This document shows, in pieces, positions 26,764-34,586 of a DNA stretch of 64,000 bases (positions are counted from its first letter, which is position 1; each line of letters begins with the position of its first letter). The notes below the pieces were generated by a model. That model worked only from the letters and a program-made list of their open reading frames with translations, made no database searches and was not told the origin of the DNA. The DNA comes from Butyrivibrio sp. AE2015. Its GTDB lineage: Bacteria; Bacillota; Clostridia; Lachnospirales; Lachnospiraceae. Position numbers and translations under genes: made by a program. Where the stretch lies: the NCBI RefSeq assembly GCF_000420825.1, contig NZ_ATVR01000017.1:1-64000 (forward strand). Direction: 5' to 3'.

Positions 26764-27800
26764 TGTTAGAGTTTTACAAAGGAAAAAGGGTGCTTGTCAC
26801 CGGGCATACAGGCTTTAAGGGAAGCTGGCTGACCAAGATCCTGGTCATGGCCGGAGCTAAAGTCTATGGCTATGCATTATCTCCTGAGGGAGATGAGAAT
26901 TTATTTGAGATTTCCAAAGTGGGTGATGATATTTGCTCATGTATTGGAGATATCAGAGATTTTGACAAATTAAAAAGTTTCTTTGACGAGGCAAAACCGG
27001 AGATAGTTTTTCATCTGGCGGCCCAGCCCATTGTCAGAGATTCTTATGAAAGACCGCGCTATACCTATGAAACAAATGTCATGGGCACGGTAAATATCTG
27101 TGAGTGCGTAAGAGAGTCGGGCACTGTCAGATCTTTTTTGAATGTTACAACTGATAAGGTTTATCAGAACAATGAGTGGGAATGGGGATACAGAGAGGAT
27201 GAGAAACTCGATGGTTTTGACCCTTATTCCAACAGTAAGTCATGCTCAGAGCTTGTCACTCATTCATATATCAATTCTTTTTTTGAGGAACTGGGAATTG
27301 CTACATCTACAGCCAGAGCCGGAAATGTTATAGGCGGCGGTGATTTTGCGAAAGACAGGATCGTTCCTGATTGCGTAAGAGCTGCCAGAAGCGGACAAAA
27401 GATAACACTTCGAAATCCTGATTCTACAAGACCATATCAGCATGTACTTGAGGCTTTGTCAGCATATCTTTTGATCGCTCAGAAGCAGTATGAAGATGGC
27501 AACTACGCAGGCTTTTATAATGTAGGGCCCAATGAGTCTGATGCTGTTACCACCCTTAAGATTGCCGGATTATTCAAGGAAAAATATGGCCAGCCTGATA
27601 TAGAGATTAAATCTGATAATGGACCTCACGAGGCCAATTATCTTAAGCTCGACTGCTCAAAAATAAAGAGCAGACTGGGCTGGGCGCCAAAGTGGGATAT
27701 TGAAATGGCTGTTGAAAAGACGGCTGAGTGGACCAGTGGGTACCTTGAGGGACACGCAATAGAAGTTATGGAAAAAGAAATAAAGGAGTATTTTAATTAA
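26763..27800 (+). CDS. rfbG: CDP-glucose 4,6-dehydratase
   Basis: A 345-aa short-chain dehydrogenase/reductase of the extended class. It converts CDP-D-glucose to CDP-4-keto-6-deoxyglucose, the entry to 3,6-dideoxyhexoses. The NAD-binding motif is VTGHTGFKGSWL (about 13-24), a variant specific to CDP-glucose dehydratases. The catalytic region has TTDKVY and DPYSNSKSCSE (YxxxK with Ser). GGGDFAKDRIVPD and NPDSTRPYQHVLE also fit this subfamily. Start and stop overlap with neighbours by 1 nt. The glucose-1-phosphate cytidylyltransferase (rfbF) that supplies its substrate is not in this window. Confidence 0.93.
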   Translation: MLEFYKGKRVLVTGHTGFKGSWLTKILVMAGAKVYGYALSPEGDENLFEISKVGDDICSCIGDIRDFDKLKSFFDEAKPEIVFHLAAQPIVRDSYERPRYTYETNVMGTVNICECVRESGTVRSFLNVTTDKVYQNNEWEWGYREDEKLDGFDPYSNSKSCSELVTHSYINSFFEELGIATSTARAGNVIGGGDFAKDRIVPDCVRAARSGQKITLRNPDSTRPYQHVLEALSAYLLIAQKQYEDGNYAGFYNVGPNESDAVTTLKIAGLFKEKYGQPDIEIKSDNGPHEANYLKLDCSKIKSRLGWAPKWDIEMAVEKTAEWTSGYLEGHAIEVMEKEIKEYFN

Positions 27801-29149
27801 TGATAGACAATGAAGCACAAAAGGCTGCAAGAAAGCAGATTCTTGATCTTGTGGCAGATTATTATGATAAATTTCTGAAGGTAGATAATACAGGTTTTGA
27901 AGAGGGCGACAGAATCCCTTACTCAGGAAGAGTCTTCGATGAGAAGGAAGTTAAAAACCTTGTGGATTCATCCCTTGATTTTTGGCTTACAGCAGGAAGA
28001 TATACAGATGAATTTGAAGAGAGATTTGGGAAGCTCCTTGGAGTAAAGGGCGTAAGCCTTGTAAACAGCGGATCTTCTGCTAACCTCATCGCATTTATGG
28101 CTCTTACAGCTCCTGAACTTGGGGACAGAAGAGTGAAAAAAGGTGACGAAGTAATAACAGTTGCCTGCGGATTCCCTACAACTATCGCACCTATTATTCA
28201 GTACGGCGCGGTTCCTGTATTTGTTGACGTTGCAATTCCTCAGTACAACATTGATGTGAACAGACTTGAAGAGGCCTTGAGTGAAAAGACAAAGGCAGTT
28301 ATGATCGCGCATACTTTGGGAAATCCTTTCGACTTAAAGCATGTAAGAGAGTTCTGCGACAAGCATAATTTATGGCTTATCGAGGATAACTGTGATGCTC
28401 TCGGCTCAGAATATGAGATTGGCGGTGAAAAGAGATTTACAGGAACCTGGGGCGATATCGGTACATCAAGCTTTTACCCGCCACACCATATCACTATGGG
28501 AGAAGGCGGATGCGTTTATACCAATAACGGACTCTTGCACAGAATGGTAAGAAGCTTTAGAGACTGGGGAAGAGACTGTGTATGTCCTCCCGGAAAAGAC
28601 AACTTCTGCGGCCACAGATTTGACGGCAAGTTTGGAGACCTTCCTGTTGGATACGACCACAAATACGTATACAGCCATCTTGGATACAATCTCAAAGCAA
28701 CAGATATGCAGGCAGCAGTTGGATGTGCTCAGCTTGATAAGCTTATTCCTTTTGCAAATGCCCGCAGAAACAACTGGGAAATGCTTAAAAAAGAGCTTGA
28801 GAGCGTAAGTGATGTTCTTATTCTTCCTGAGGCAGCAGAGAATTCCAATCCTTCATGGTTTGGTTTTATCATGTGCGTAAAAGAGGAGAGCGGTGTATCA
28901 AGAAATGATATAACAAAGGCTCTTGAAGCAAACAATATTCAGACAAGACTTCTTTTCTCAGGAAATATCTTAAGACATCCTTGCTTTGCTGAGTACAAAG
29001 AGGGCGTAGACTACAGAGTGGTAGGTTCTCTTGAAGTTACAGATAGAGTTATGAACAATGCATTCTGGGTAGGTGTTTATCCAGGAATGAATGAAAAGAA
29101 GATTAAGTTTATGGCTAGTGTTATCAGAAAGGCCCTTGGAAGGGAATGA
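27800..29149 (+). CDS. rfbH: CDP-4-keto-6-deoxyglucose-3-dehydratase (E1, RfbH)
   Basis: A 449-aa PMP-dependent dehydratase of the DegT/AHBA fold. It removes the 3-OH of CDP-4-keto-6-deoxyglucose during 3,6-dideoxysugar synthesis. The residue that carries the cofactor Schiff base in aminotransferases (Lys) is His here: SSFYPPHHITMGEGG, diagnostic of RfbH/AscC. Cys-rich DCVCPPGKDNFCGHRF contributes to the [2Fe-2S] cluster of this enzyme. It needs an E3-type reductase, not seen nearby. It overlaps rfbG by 1 nt and the next gene by 4 nt. Confidence 0.95.
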   Translation: MIDNEAQKAARKQILDLVADYYDKFLKVDNTGFEEGDRIPYSGRVFDEKEVKNLVDSSLDFWLTAGRYTDEFEERFGKLLGVKGVSLVNSGSSANLIAFMALTAPELGDRRVKKGDEVITVACGFPTTIAPIIQYGAVPVFVDVAIPQYNIDVNRLEEALSEKTKAVMIAHTLGNPFDLKHVREFCDKHNLWLIEDNCDALGSEYEIGGEKRFTGTWGDIGTSSFYPPHHITMGEGGCVYTNNGLLHRMVRSFRDWGRDCVCPPGKDNFCGHRFDGKFGDLPVGYDHKYVYSHLGYNLKATDMQAAVGCAQLDKLIPFANARRNNWEMLKKELESVSDVLILPEAAENSNPSWFGFIMCVKEESGVSRNDITKALEANNIQTRLLFSGNILRHPCFAEYKEGVDYRVVGSLEVTDRVMNNAFWVGVYPGMNEKKIKFMASVIRKALGRE

Positions 29150-30072
29150 TGAAGACAGCAATTGTAACCGGCGCATTTGGATTTGCAGGTGCCAATCTTG
29201 TAGAGCAGCTTTTGAAAAATGACTATGTTGTCTATGCCATTGGAAGAGATGGCTCTACGCACAATGACAGATTTAAAAGTACTGATAATCTGAAAAGTCG
29301 CTTCATCAATATGGAGGACTACGATAAGATCGGGGCTCTTGTTGATAAAGAGGATGTTGAAGATAAAGAAGTTATCTTTTTCCACTTGTCCTGGGGCGGT
29401 GGAAGGGATGACTTTGAAGCACAGCTAAAAAACATAGACGGTAGCCTTAAAGCTATGGACAGCGCTATTTCTTTTGCCCAAAAAGGGGCTAAAGTGGCCT
29501 TTGTTGGCATTGGATCTCAGGCGGAGTATGGCGTTAAACCTGATACAAAAGAGCTTGATGAAAATGCACTTTTAGAGCCGTTTTCCGCCTATGGAACTGC
29601 AAAGGCAGCAGCTTACCATCTTCTAAAGAATAAAGCGAAAAAAGCCGAAATACACTTTGTGTGGGGCAGAATTTTCAGCCTCATAGGAAAGTATGAGCCA
29701 TCTGGCAGAATGCTGCCGGATCTGGTGATGAAGCTAAAAAGAGGCGAGGATGTATTTTTAAGTTCCTGCAGGCAGTATTGGGACTATCTGGATGCAAAAG
29801 ATGCAGCCATAGCCATAAGGCTTCTTGGCGAAAAGGGAAGAGATGGCGAAGTTTACAATATTGCAAGCGGCGATTATAAGGAACTGAAGGCCTTTGTAAA
29901 AGAGGCAGCGGATCACCTTGGGGCAGACGAAAAACTTTTGCACTTTGGAAATGATCCAAAGCCCTATGTTTCTTTTAAACCATCAGTGAAAAAGCTCATT
30001 GAAGATACCGGATTTAGAGCTGAGACTTCATTTTTGGATTCTATCGATAACTATGATCAAACTGTAAGGTGA
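29146..30072 (+). CDS. NAD-dependent sugar epimerase/reductase
   Basis: A 308-aa SDR-fold protein with the Rossmann motif VTGAFGFAGANL (residues 8-19) and active-site FSAYGTAKAAAYHLL (Ser/Tyr-x3-Lys). Its place directly after rfbG-rfbH makes it the best candidate for the last step, a reductase making CDP-paratose, CDP-abequose or a similar dideoxysugar. The stereochemistry cannot be judged from sequence. The ATG overlaps the rfbH stop; a second ATG follows immediately and could be used instead. Confidence 0.85.
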   Translation: MMKTAIVTGAFGFAGANLVEQLLKNDYVVYAIGRDGSTHNDRFKSTDNLKSRFINMEDYDKIGALVDKEDVEDKEVIFFHLSWGGGRDDFEAQLKNIDGSLKAMDSAISFAQKGAKVAFVGIGSQAEYGVKPDTKELDENALLEPFSAYGTAKAAAYHLLKNKAKKAEIHFVWGRIFSLIGKYEPSGRMLPDLVMKLKRGEDVFLSSCRQYWDYLDAKDAAIAIRLLGEKGRDGEVYNIASGDYKELKAFVKEAADHLGADEKLLHFGNDPKPYVSFKPSVKKLIEDTGFRAETSFLDSIDNYDQTVR

Positions 30073-30075
30073 GAC

Positions 30076-31620
30076 ATGTACGAAAGACTGCAGGAGCTGA
30101 TTTCAAGCGGAGATTACAAGGAGGCCCTCTATGAGTTTCAGGAGGAGTTTCTTCATATTGACCGGCAGACTGATAAGGATGCGGCCAGACTTTGTCTTCT
30201 TGAGGCCTCTCTCTGGGAGGTGCTTGAGGACAGCTTTGCGGAATTTGATGCCATAGCGAGGGGGATAAAGTACGATCCCCAAAACTATGAGCTCTTCTAC
30301 ATGTTGGGACTTTTTTATAAGGACATAAATATTAATAAAGCATATCTTTGTGTGCAGCAGGCGCTTCTTTATTGCGAGGTGCCTGAGGATGCTGCGGCTA
30401 TCAGAGATATGCTTTTTGAATTGGAAAAAGATGGTTCTCTCAGGGTAAAAAAGCTAAGTATAATGGTTCTTTCTTACAATGACCCTGAGCTGTTAAAAAA
30501 GTGCATCGAGAGCATTGAAGATACCTGTTTTCTTGAGACTACAGAGCTTGTTGTGGTGGATAATAACTCCTCGGATGAAGCGGTAAAAGAGTATTTGAGG
30601 AAAAAAAGAGATTCCGTTTCATATGACTTTAAACTTATTGAGAATGACGAGAATATAGGGTTTCCATTGGGCTGTAACTTGGGTGCCAAAAACTGTGATA
30701 AAGACAGGGATATTTTCTTTTTAAACAATGATGCTGTACTTATGCCAAATGCTGTGTTCTTTCTTCGAATGGGACTATACGAGGATAGAAATGTCGGCGC
30801 GGTGTCGGCGCTGTCAAACAGCGCATCGCTTCAGGAGATAGAACCAGAGCACTTCGAAAAGTATGCGGGCAGAGACCTTGGACAGCTGTGGTACAAGGAG
30901 ATTCCTCTTGAAGAGAGTCTTAGGATCTTTAAAAGCTATTCAAAGGAGATGGGTATACCAAGGCATGCTCCTTATATCAGGCGTTTCAGGCTAACGGGCT
31001 TTGCACTTATGGTTTCGAAAGAGGCACTTGACGTGGTGGCACCTGAAAGGGATGTGTTTGATGGACTGTTTTCACCTGGGTATTTTGAGGATGACGATCT
31101 TGGGATAAGGCTTGCAAGAGCTGGATTTTTGCAGCTTGTCTGTGATAACAGTTTTATTTATCACCATGGAGGAGGCGGCTTTGAAGGCCATAGCGACGCC
31201 ATGGAAAAGGGAAGACAGAAGTTTATAGACAAGTGGGGATTTGATGTCTGGGGCTACAGCCTTCATTGGGATGAAGCCTGCAAGGCAATATCGGAGTTGT
31301 ATAGTGAGCGGAAAGAGCCGCTGAGGGTCATAGATTTCACCTGCGGATTTGGGGCTACAGCATCGTTTTTAAAGCATGAAATTCCTGACATATATGTGGC
31401 TGGCGTCTGTAGGGCGCCATTTGCGGCAAGTATTGCAAGTAATATGGCAGATTCGGTTGCCTGGGGTGATTTAAATCTCTGTAGATTGCCCTGGAAGAAT
31501 CATTCTTTTGATGTGGCTTTAATAGACCGGACTGATGTGTGCAAGGTGAGGGCTTCACAATTTATAAAACAAAATGGTATCATTATAGATGAGGAATTTT
31601 TCAAAGGAGACGAAGAGTAG
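30076..31620 (+). CDS. TPR-glycosyltransferase-methyltransferase-like fusion
   Basis: A 514-aa protein in three parts. Residues 1-125 are helical TPR-like repeats (YELFYMLGLFYKDININKAYLCV). Residues 130-400 are a GT2 domain, with KKLSIMVLSYNDPELLKKC, TELVVVDNNSSDEAV, FFLNNDAVLMPNAV and GYFEDDDLGIRLARAGF. From about 415 a Rossmann-like segment, VIDFTCGFGATASFLKH, and DVALIDRTDV resemble a methyltransferase core without clear catalytic residues. It would transfer a sugar in the same surface polymer or protein glycosylation path. AAGGTGAG precedes the ATG, 3 nt after the upstream stop. Confidence 0.8.
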   Translation: MYERLQELISSGDYKEALYEFQEEFLHIDRQTDKDAARLCLLEASLWEVLEDSFAEFDAIARGIKYDPQNYELFYMLGLFYKDININKAYLCVQQALLYCEVPEDAAAIRDMLFELEKDGSLRVKKLSIMVLSYNDPELLKKCIESIEDTCFLETTELVVVDNNSSDEAVKEYLRKKRDSVSYDFKLIENDENIGFPLGCNLGAKNCDKDRDIFFLNNDAVLMPNAVFFLRMGLYEDRNVGAVSALSNSASLQEIEPEHFEKYAGRDLGQLWYKEIPLEESLRIFKSYSKEMGIPRHAPYIRRFRLTGFALMVSKEALDVVAPERDVFDGLFSPGYFEDDDLGIRLARAGFLQLVCDNSFIYHHGGGGFEGHSDAMEKGRQKFIDKWGFDVWGYSLHWDEACKAISELYSERKEPLRVIDFTCGFGATASFLKHEIPDIYVAGVCRAPFAASIASNMADSVAWGDLNLCRLPWKNHSFDVALIDRTDVCKVRASQFIKQNGIIIDEEFFKGDEE

Positions 31621-31623
31621 TCA

Positions 31624-32361
31624 ATGCGTTGTCATAATTGCAAGCAGATCTTAGATGATAAAATAAGTTCAAAACTAAATTTTTGTCCCCTTTGCGGGAC
31701 TCGCCTTTTTGACGAGAGCAAAACATTTTTTATCACTATTTACAGTGTGGGTCAAAGAGAAAATGTTGCCGGTGATATGCTCATCTTTGTGGATGAGAGA
31801 ATTCTCTATGAGGCCACGCCCGGAAATGGTGTCTTTTTTAACATCAATGGAGGCTTCCACACTATAAAGTTCAGGACCGGTGTGAGAACGAAGGTTATAC
31901 AGATTCTTATAGATTCTGACTTTGAAATCAGGGCTTATTTCAATTCTCTCACAAGCCTTATTGAGACAAATGTGAATCCTTTGGAAGGAAGCGGGGCAGG
32001 ACATACTCCTGACGAGATTGCGGCTGAACATTTTACCGAACCTAAAATGATTTCAGATATTGGAGAGAAGGGATTCCAGATGCTCCTGGGTGAGGAAGAG
32101 CCTGACTATGATGTAGAAGCTACAAGTGGACTTATGGTTGGTAAGCTTAAAATCTACGGCGACAGGATGGAGTTTTCTCCTGACAGGATCAATAAAACTG
32201 ATGTGACTGACTTCATAAAAATCGTCGCAGTCAGGCGTAAAATGGGCGCTATAGACGTACAATGTGAGGGAAATGTTCATAAAATTTATAGTATTCCGAA
32301 AGATACCTACAATGAGATTATGGTATATTTAACCAATAGGATTCAGGAAATAAGGGAATAA
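31624..32361 (+). CDS. Zinc-ribbon protein of unknown function
   Basis: A 245-aa protein that begins with a rubredoxin-like zinc ribbon, CHNCKQ...FCPLCGTRLF (Cys at about 3, 6, 21 and 24). A beta-rich segment similar to PEGA/immunoglobulin-like domains follows (VFVDERILYEATPGNGVFF, then GGFHTIKFRTG). The C-terminal part is a PH-like or YcxB-like beta module (GLMVGKLKIYGDRMEFSPDR). No signal peptide is visible. AAAGGAG precedes the ATG, inside the upstream gene, so it is co-transcribed with the glycosyltransferases, though its role there is not evident. A terminator follows. Confidence 0.6.
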   Translation: MRCHNCKQILDDKISSKLNFCPLCGTRLFDESKTFFITIYSVGQRENVAGDMLIFVDERILYEATPGNGVFFNINGGFHTIKFRTGVRTKVIQILIDSDFEIRAYFNSLTSLIETNVNPLEGSGAGHTPDEIAAEHFTEPKMISDIGEKGFQMLLGEEEPDYDVEATSGLMVGKLKIYGDRMEFSPDRINKTDVTDFIKIVAVRRKMGAIDVQCEGNVHKIYSIPKDTYNEIMVYLTNRIQEIRE

Positions 32362-32413
32362 TTCGGAATTCAGGTATAGACACAAAACAAAATAACATAC
32401 ACAATATGATGAT

Positions 32414-32442
32414 AAACAGCACTCCGGTGCTGTTTGTTTTTT
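32414..32442 (+). terminator. Terminator of the CDP-deoxysugar operon
   Basis: The perfect 9-bp stem AAACAGCAC (32414-32422) / GTGCTGTTT (32427-32435) has a TCCG loop and is followed by G and six T. Confidence 0.92.
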
Positions 32443-32732
32443 CGTCAATTGTTCTGATAATTCCTTCGGTTAACGAATGGGCGTCAATATGCTATTAACG
32501 TAAAAAAGTCATCATTGTAACAATGAATTGTGAAAAAAGTGTGAACACTTTCGTAAATTCTTGTTATCATATGCATTTTCGTTAAAATGCCAAAAAACCC
32601 TTGTCAAACTTGATGAAAATTTATTAGAAAATTCCCCTAAAAAGTGAATGACGAAAAAACGTTAATGTGGTAGACTTTACTTTGCCAAAAGAATGATTAT
32701 TCACAAGATAAAAAATAAATAGGAGGTATGAC
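32443..32732 (+). promoter_or_regulatory. Operator-rich region before the small HTH gene
   Basis: About 290 bp without a gene. It contains TTAACG at 32470 and 32495 and its complement CGTTAA at 32580 and 32660. There are also two dyads, CATTGT-A-ACAATG (32513-32525) and AAAGTGT-GA-ACACTTT (32536-32551). Repeated half-sites ahead of a DNA-binding protein gene suggest self-control or a dense operator. I could not fix a single best promoter; TTGTCA near 32602 is one -35 candidate. Confidence 0.4.
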
Positions 32733-33068
32733 ATGACAAAGGCAGAAATTTTAAAAAGAGAAATCTTACAGCAGTATAAGAGTGTCAGACAGTTCGCAAT
32801 AGATATGTCTATTCCATATAGTACACTTGTTACAGCACTTGATAGGGGGATCGAGGGTATGGCTTACGGTACAGTTATAAAGATGTGCGATCGTCTTAAC
32901 CTGAATCCAGTTGATTTTTCAACACTGGAGCAGGGCACTGATCTTGGCAAGAAGATTGTTGAGAACCGCGTTATGCAGCAGTATGTTAAGCTTAACAAGG
33001 CTGGACGCAAGAAGATCCTTGATATGATGGGTGACTTCTCACAGCTTGATAAGTACCAGGCTGACTGA
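32733..33068 (+). CDS. Small helix-turn-helix protein
   Basis: A 111-aa protein with an XRE/Cro-like helix-turn-helix at about 15-60 (SVRQFAIDMSIPYSTLVTALDRG, then GTVIKMCDRLNLNP). The C-terminal helix NKAGRKKILDMMGDFSQL is typical for small Firmicutes regulators. It likely binds DNA as a dimer, perhaps at the repeats in its own upstream region. TAGGAGG precedes the ATG. It is monocistronic, with a strong terminator after it, and lies between polysaccharide genes, so it may regulate them; that is inference. Confidence 0.8.
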   Translation: MTKAEILKREILQQYKSVRQFAIDMSIPYSTLVTALDRGIEGMAYGTVIKMCDRLNLNPVDFSTLEQGTDLGKKIVENRVMQQYVKLNKAGRKKILDMMGDFSQLDKYQAD

Positions 33069-33124
33069 TTTCAAAAGTGGCGCATGACCATATACAGGTA
33101 AGTGCTTTATAATGAAAATTTAAG

Positions 33125-33160
33125 TAGCTATGTGACATAAGTCGCATAGCTATTTTTTTT
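33125..33160 (+). terminator. Terminator of the small HTH gene
   Basis: The stem TAGCTATGTGAC (33125-33136) / GTCGCATAGCTA (33141-33152) has one T-G pair and a loop of four, followed by eight T. Confidence 0.92.
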
Positions 33161-33161
33161 C

Positions 33162-33170
33162 TGTTATAAT
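33162..33170 (+). promoter_or_regulatory. Extended -10 promoter of glf
   Basis: TGTTATAAT is a perfect TGn-extended -10 element directly after the upstream terminator. It lies 39 bp before the glf start. No good -35 box is seen, as is usual for extended -10 promoters. Confidence 0.7.
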
Positions 33171-33209
33171 GTAGCAGATATAATCATAAATTGAGATAGG
33201 AGAAGTATC

Positions 33210-34403
33210 ATGAAATACGATTATCTGGTGGTTGGAGCAGGTCTTTTTGGAGCTGTGTTTGCGCATGAAATGGCTGTTAAGGGCAAGAGTGTCCTTGTTA
33301 TAGACAAAAGGTCACATGTGGCTGGAAATATATATACAGAGAATAAGATGGGAATAAATGTGCATAAGTACGGTGCGCATATTTTTCACACTTCAGATAA
33401 AGAGGTATGGGACTATGTTAACAGGTTTGCTGAGTTCAATAACTATATAAATTGTCCTGTAGCTTCTTATAAGGATGAGCTTTACAATCTTCCTTTTAAT
33501 ATGAATACCTTCAGCAAGATGTGGGGCATCAAGACTCCTGCTGAGGCTAAGGCTATCATCGACAAGCAGGCCGGTGAAGAAATAGAGAGAATGAACAGGG
33601 AAAAGGGCACAACTGAGTTTGTTGCTGACAATCTTGAGGAACAGGCCCTTTCTCTTGCGGGAAGAGATATCTATGAGAAACTTGTTAAGGGCTACACTGA
33701 GAAGCAGTGGGGAAGAGACTGCAAGGACCTTCCTGCCTTTATTATCAAGAGACTTCCTATGAGATATATCTATGACAATAACTACTTCAATGACAGATAT
33801 CAGGGCATACCTATGGGCGGTTATACTGCACTTGTTGAGAAGCTTCTTTTGACAGGAAAAGAGAATGAGGCAGTATCAGGCTCTATAACTGTTAAGACAG
33901 ATACTGATTATTATGACTTTGTAAAGATGGAGGGCAATCTTCCTGCTGAGCCTTTTGAATCAGTAAACGGCGACAGTTTCGAGAAGATTCTTTTCACAGG
34001 TATGATTGACGAATTCTTTGGTTACAAGCTTGGAACCCTTGAGTACAGATCACTTAGATTCGAGACTGAGGAACTTCCTGATGTTGATAACTACCAGGGC
34101 AATGCGGTTGTCAACTATACAGAAAGAGATATCCCTTATACAAGAATAATCGAGCACAAGCACTTCGAGTACGGCACAGGCAAAGGAACTATCATAACAA
34201 GAGAGTATCCTGCAAACTGGAAGCATGGCGATGAGCCATATTATCCAATGAATGATGAAAAGAATAATAAGCTCTTTTCACAGTACACAGAACTTGCCGG
34301 CGAGTACAGGAACATCCTCTTTGGCGGAAGACTTGGCCAGTACAAGTATTACAACATGGATCAGGTTATAAGGGCAGCTCTTGATATGGTTTCAGAACAG
34401 TAA
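33210..34403 (+). CDS. glf: UDP-galactopyranose mutase
   Basis: A 397-aa FAD enzyme that converts UDP-galactopyranose to UDP-galactofuranose for cell-surface glycans. The FAD-binding motif is YLVVGAGLFGAVFAHEMA (about 5-22) with the second part VLVIDKRSHVAGNIYTE. HKYGAHIFHTSDKEVWDYVN and YTEKQWGRD are family signatures, and GRLGQYKYYNMDQVI near the end contains conserved active-site residues. Length is slightly above the usual 370-390. TAGGAG precedes the ATG. It has its own promoter and is the only galactofuranose gene in the window. Confidence 0.96.
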   Translation: MKYDYLVVGAGLFGAVFAHEMAVKGKSVLVIDKRSHVAGNIYTENKMGINVHKYGAHIFHTSDKEVWDYVNRFAEFNNYINCPVASYKDELYNLPFNMNTFSKMWGIKTPAEAKAIIDKQAGEEIERMNREKGTTEFVADNLEEQALSLAGRDIYEKLVKGYTEKQWGRDCKDLPAFIIKRLPMRYIYDNNYFNDRYQGIPMGGYTALVEKLLLTGKENEAVSGSITVKTDTDYYDFVKMEGNLPAEPFESVNGDSFEKILFTGMIDEFFGYKLGTLEYRSLRFETEELPDVDNYQGNAVVNYTERDIPYTRIIEHKHFEYGTGKGTIITREYPANWKHGDEPYYPMNDEKNNKLFSQYTELAGEYRNILFGGRLGQYKYYNMDQVIRAALDMVSEQ

Positions 34404-34483
34404 TCTGTTTACAATAATTTATACTTTTTTAATTTTTATTTTGAATATGTTTATTGACTTATTTGCGCTTTTAGGTAAATATA

Positions 34484-34586
34484 TAAGTAACTAAAGGTGG
34501 CTAGATGTGCCCTCGTGCGATAGATGCCAATGGAATGGCAGAGGTAAGGACTCGTACGTTATCAAGGAAGAAAGGAGGGGCTACAT
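34484..34586 (+). other. Structured leader before the FliD-like gene
   Basis: TTGACT at 34454 with TAAATA about 16 bp on may be the promoter. The following 100 nt fold: CCTC (34511) pairs with GAGG (34541), enclosing TGCCA-ATGGAA-TGGCA (34525-34540). GAAAGGAGGGG stands before the ATG. The sequence does not match the c-di-GMP riboswitch pattern I know. It could bind a regulator of flagellar mRNA such as CsrA, but this is only inference. Confidence 0.4.

Noticed and set aside
34484-34586. c-di-GMP riboswitch before the FliD-like gene
   Set aside because: The conserved core sequences of the class I and class II riboswitches are absent.
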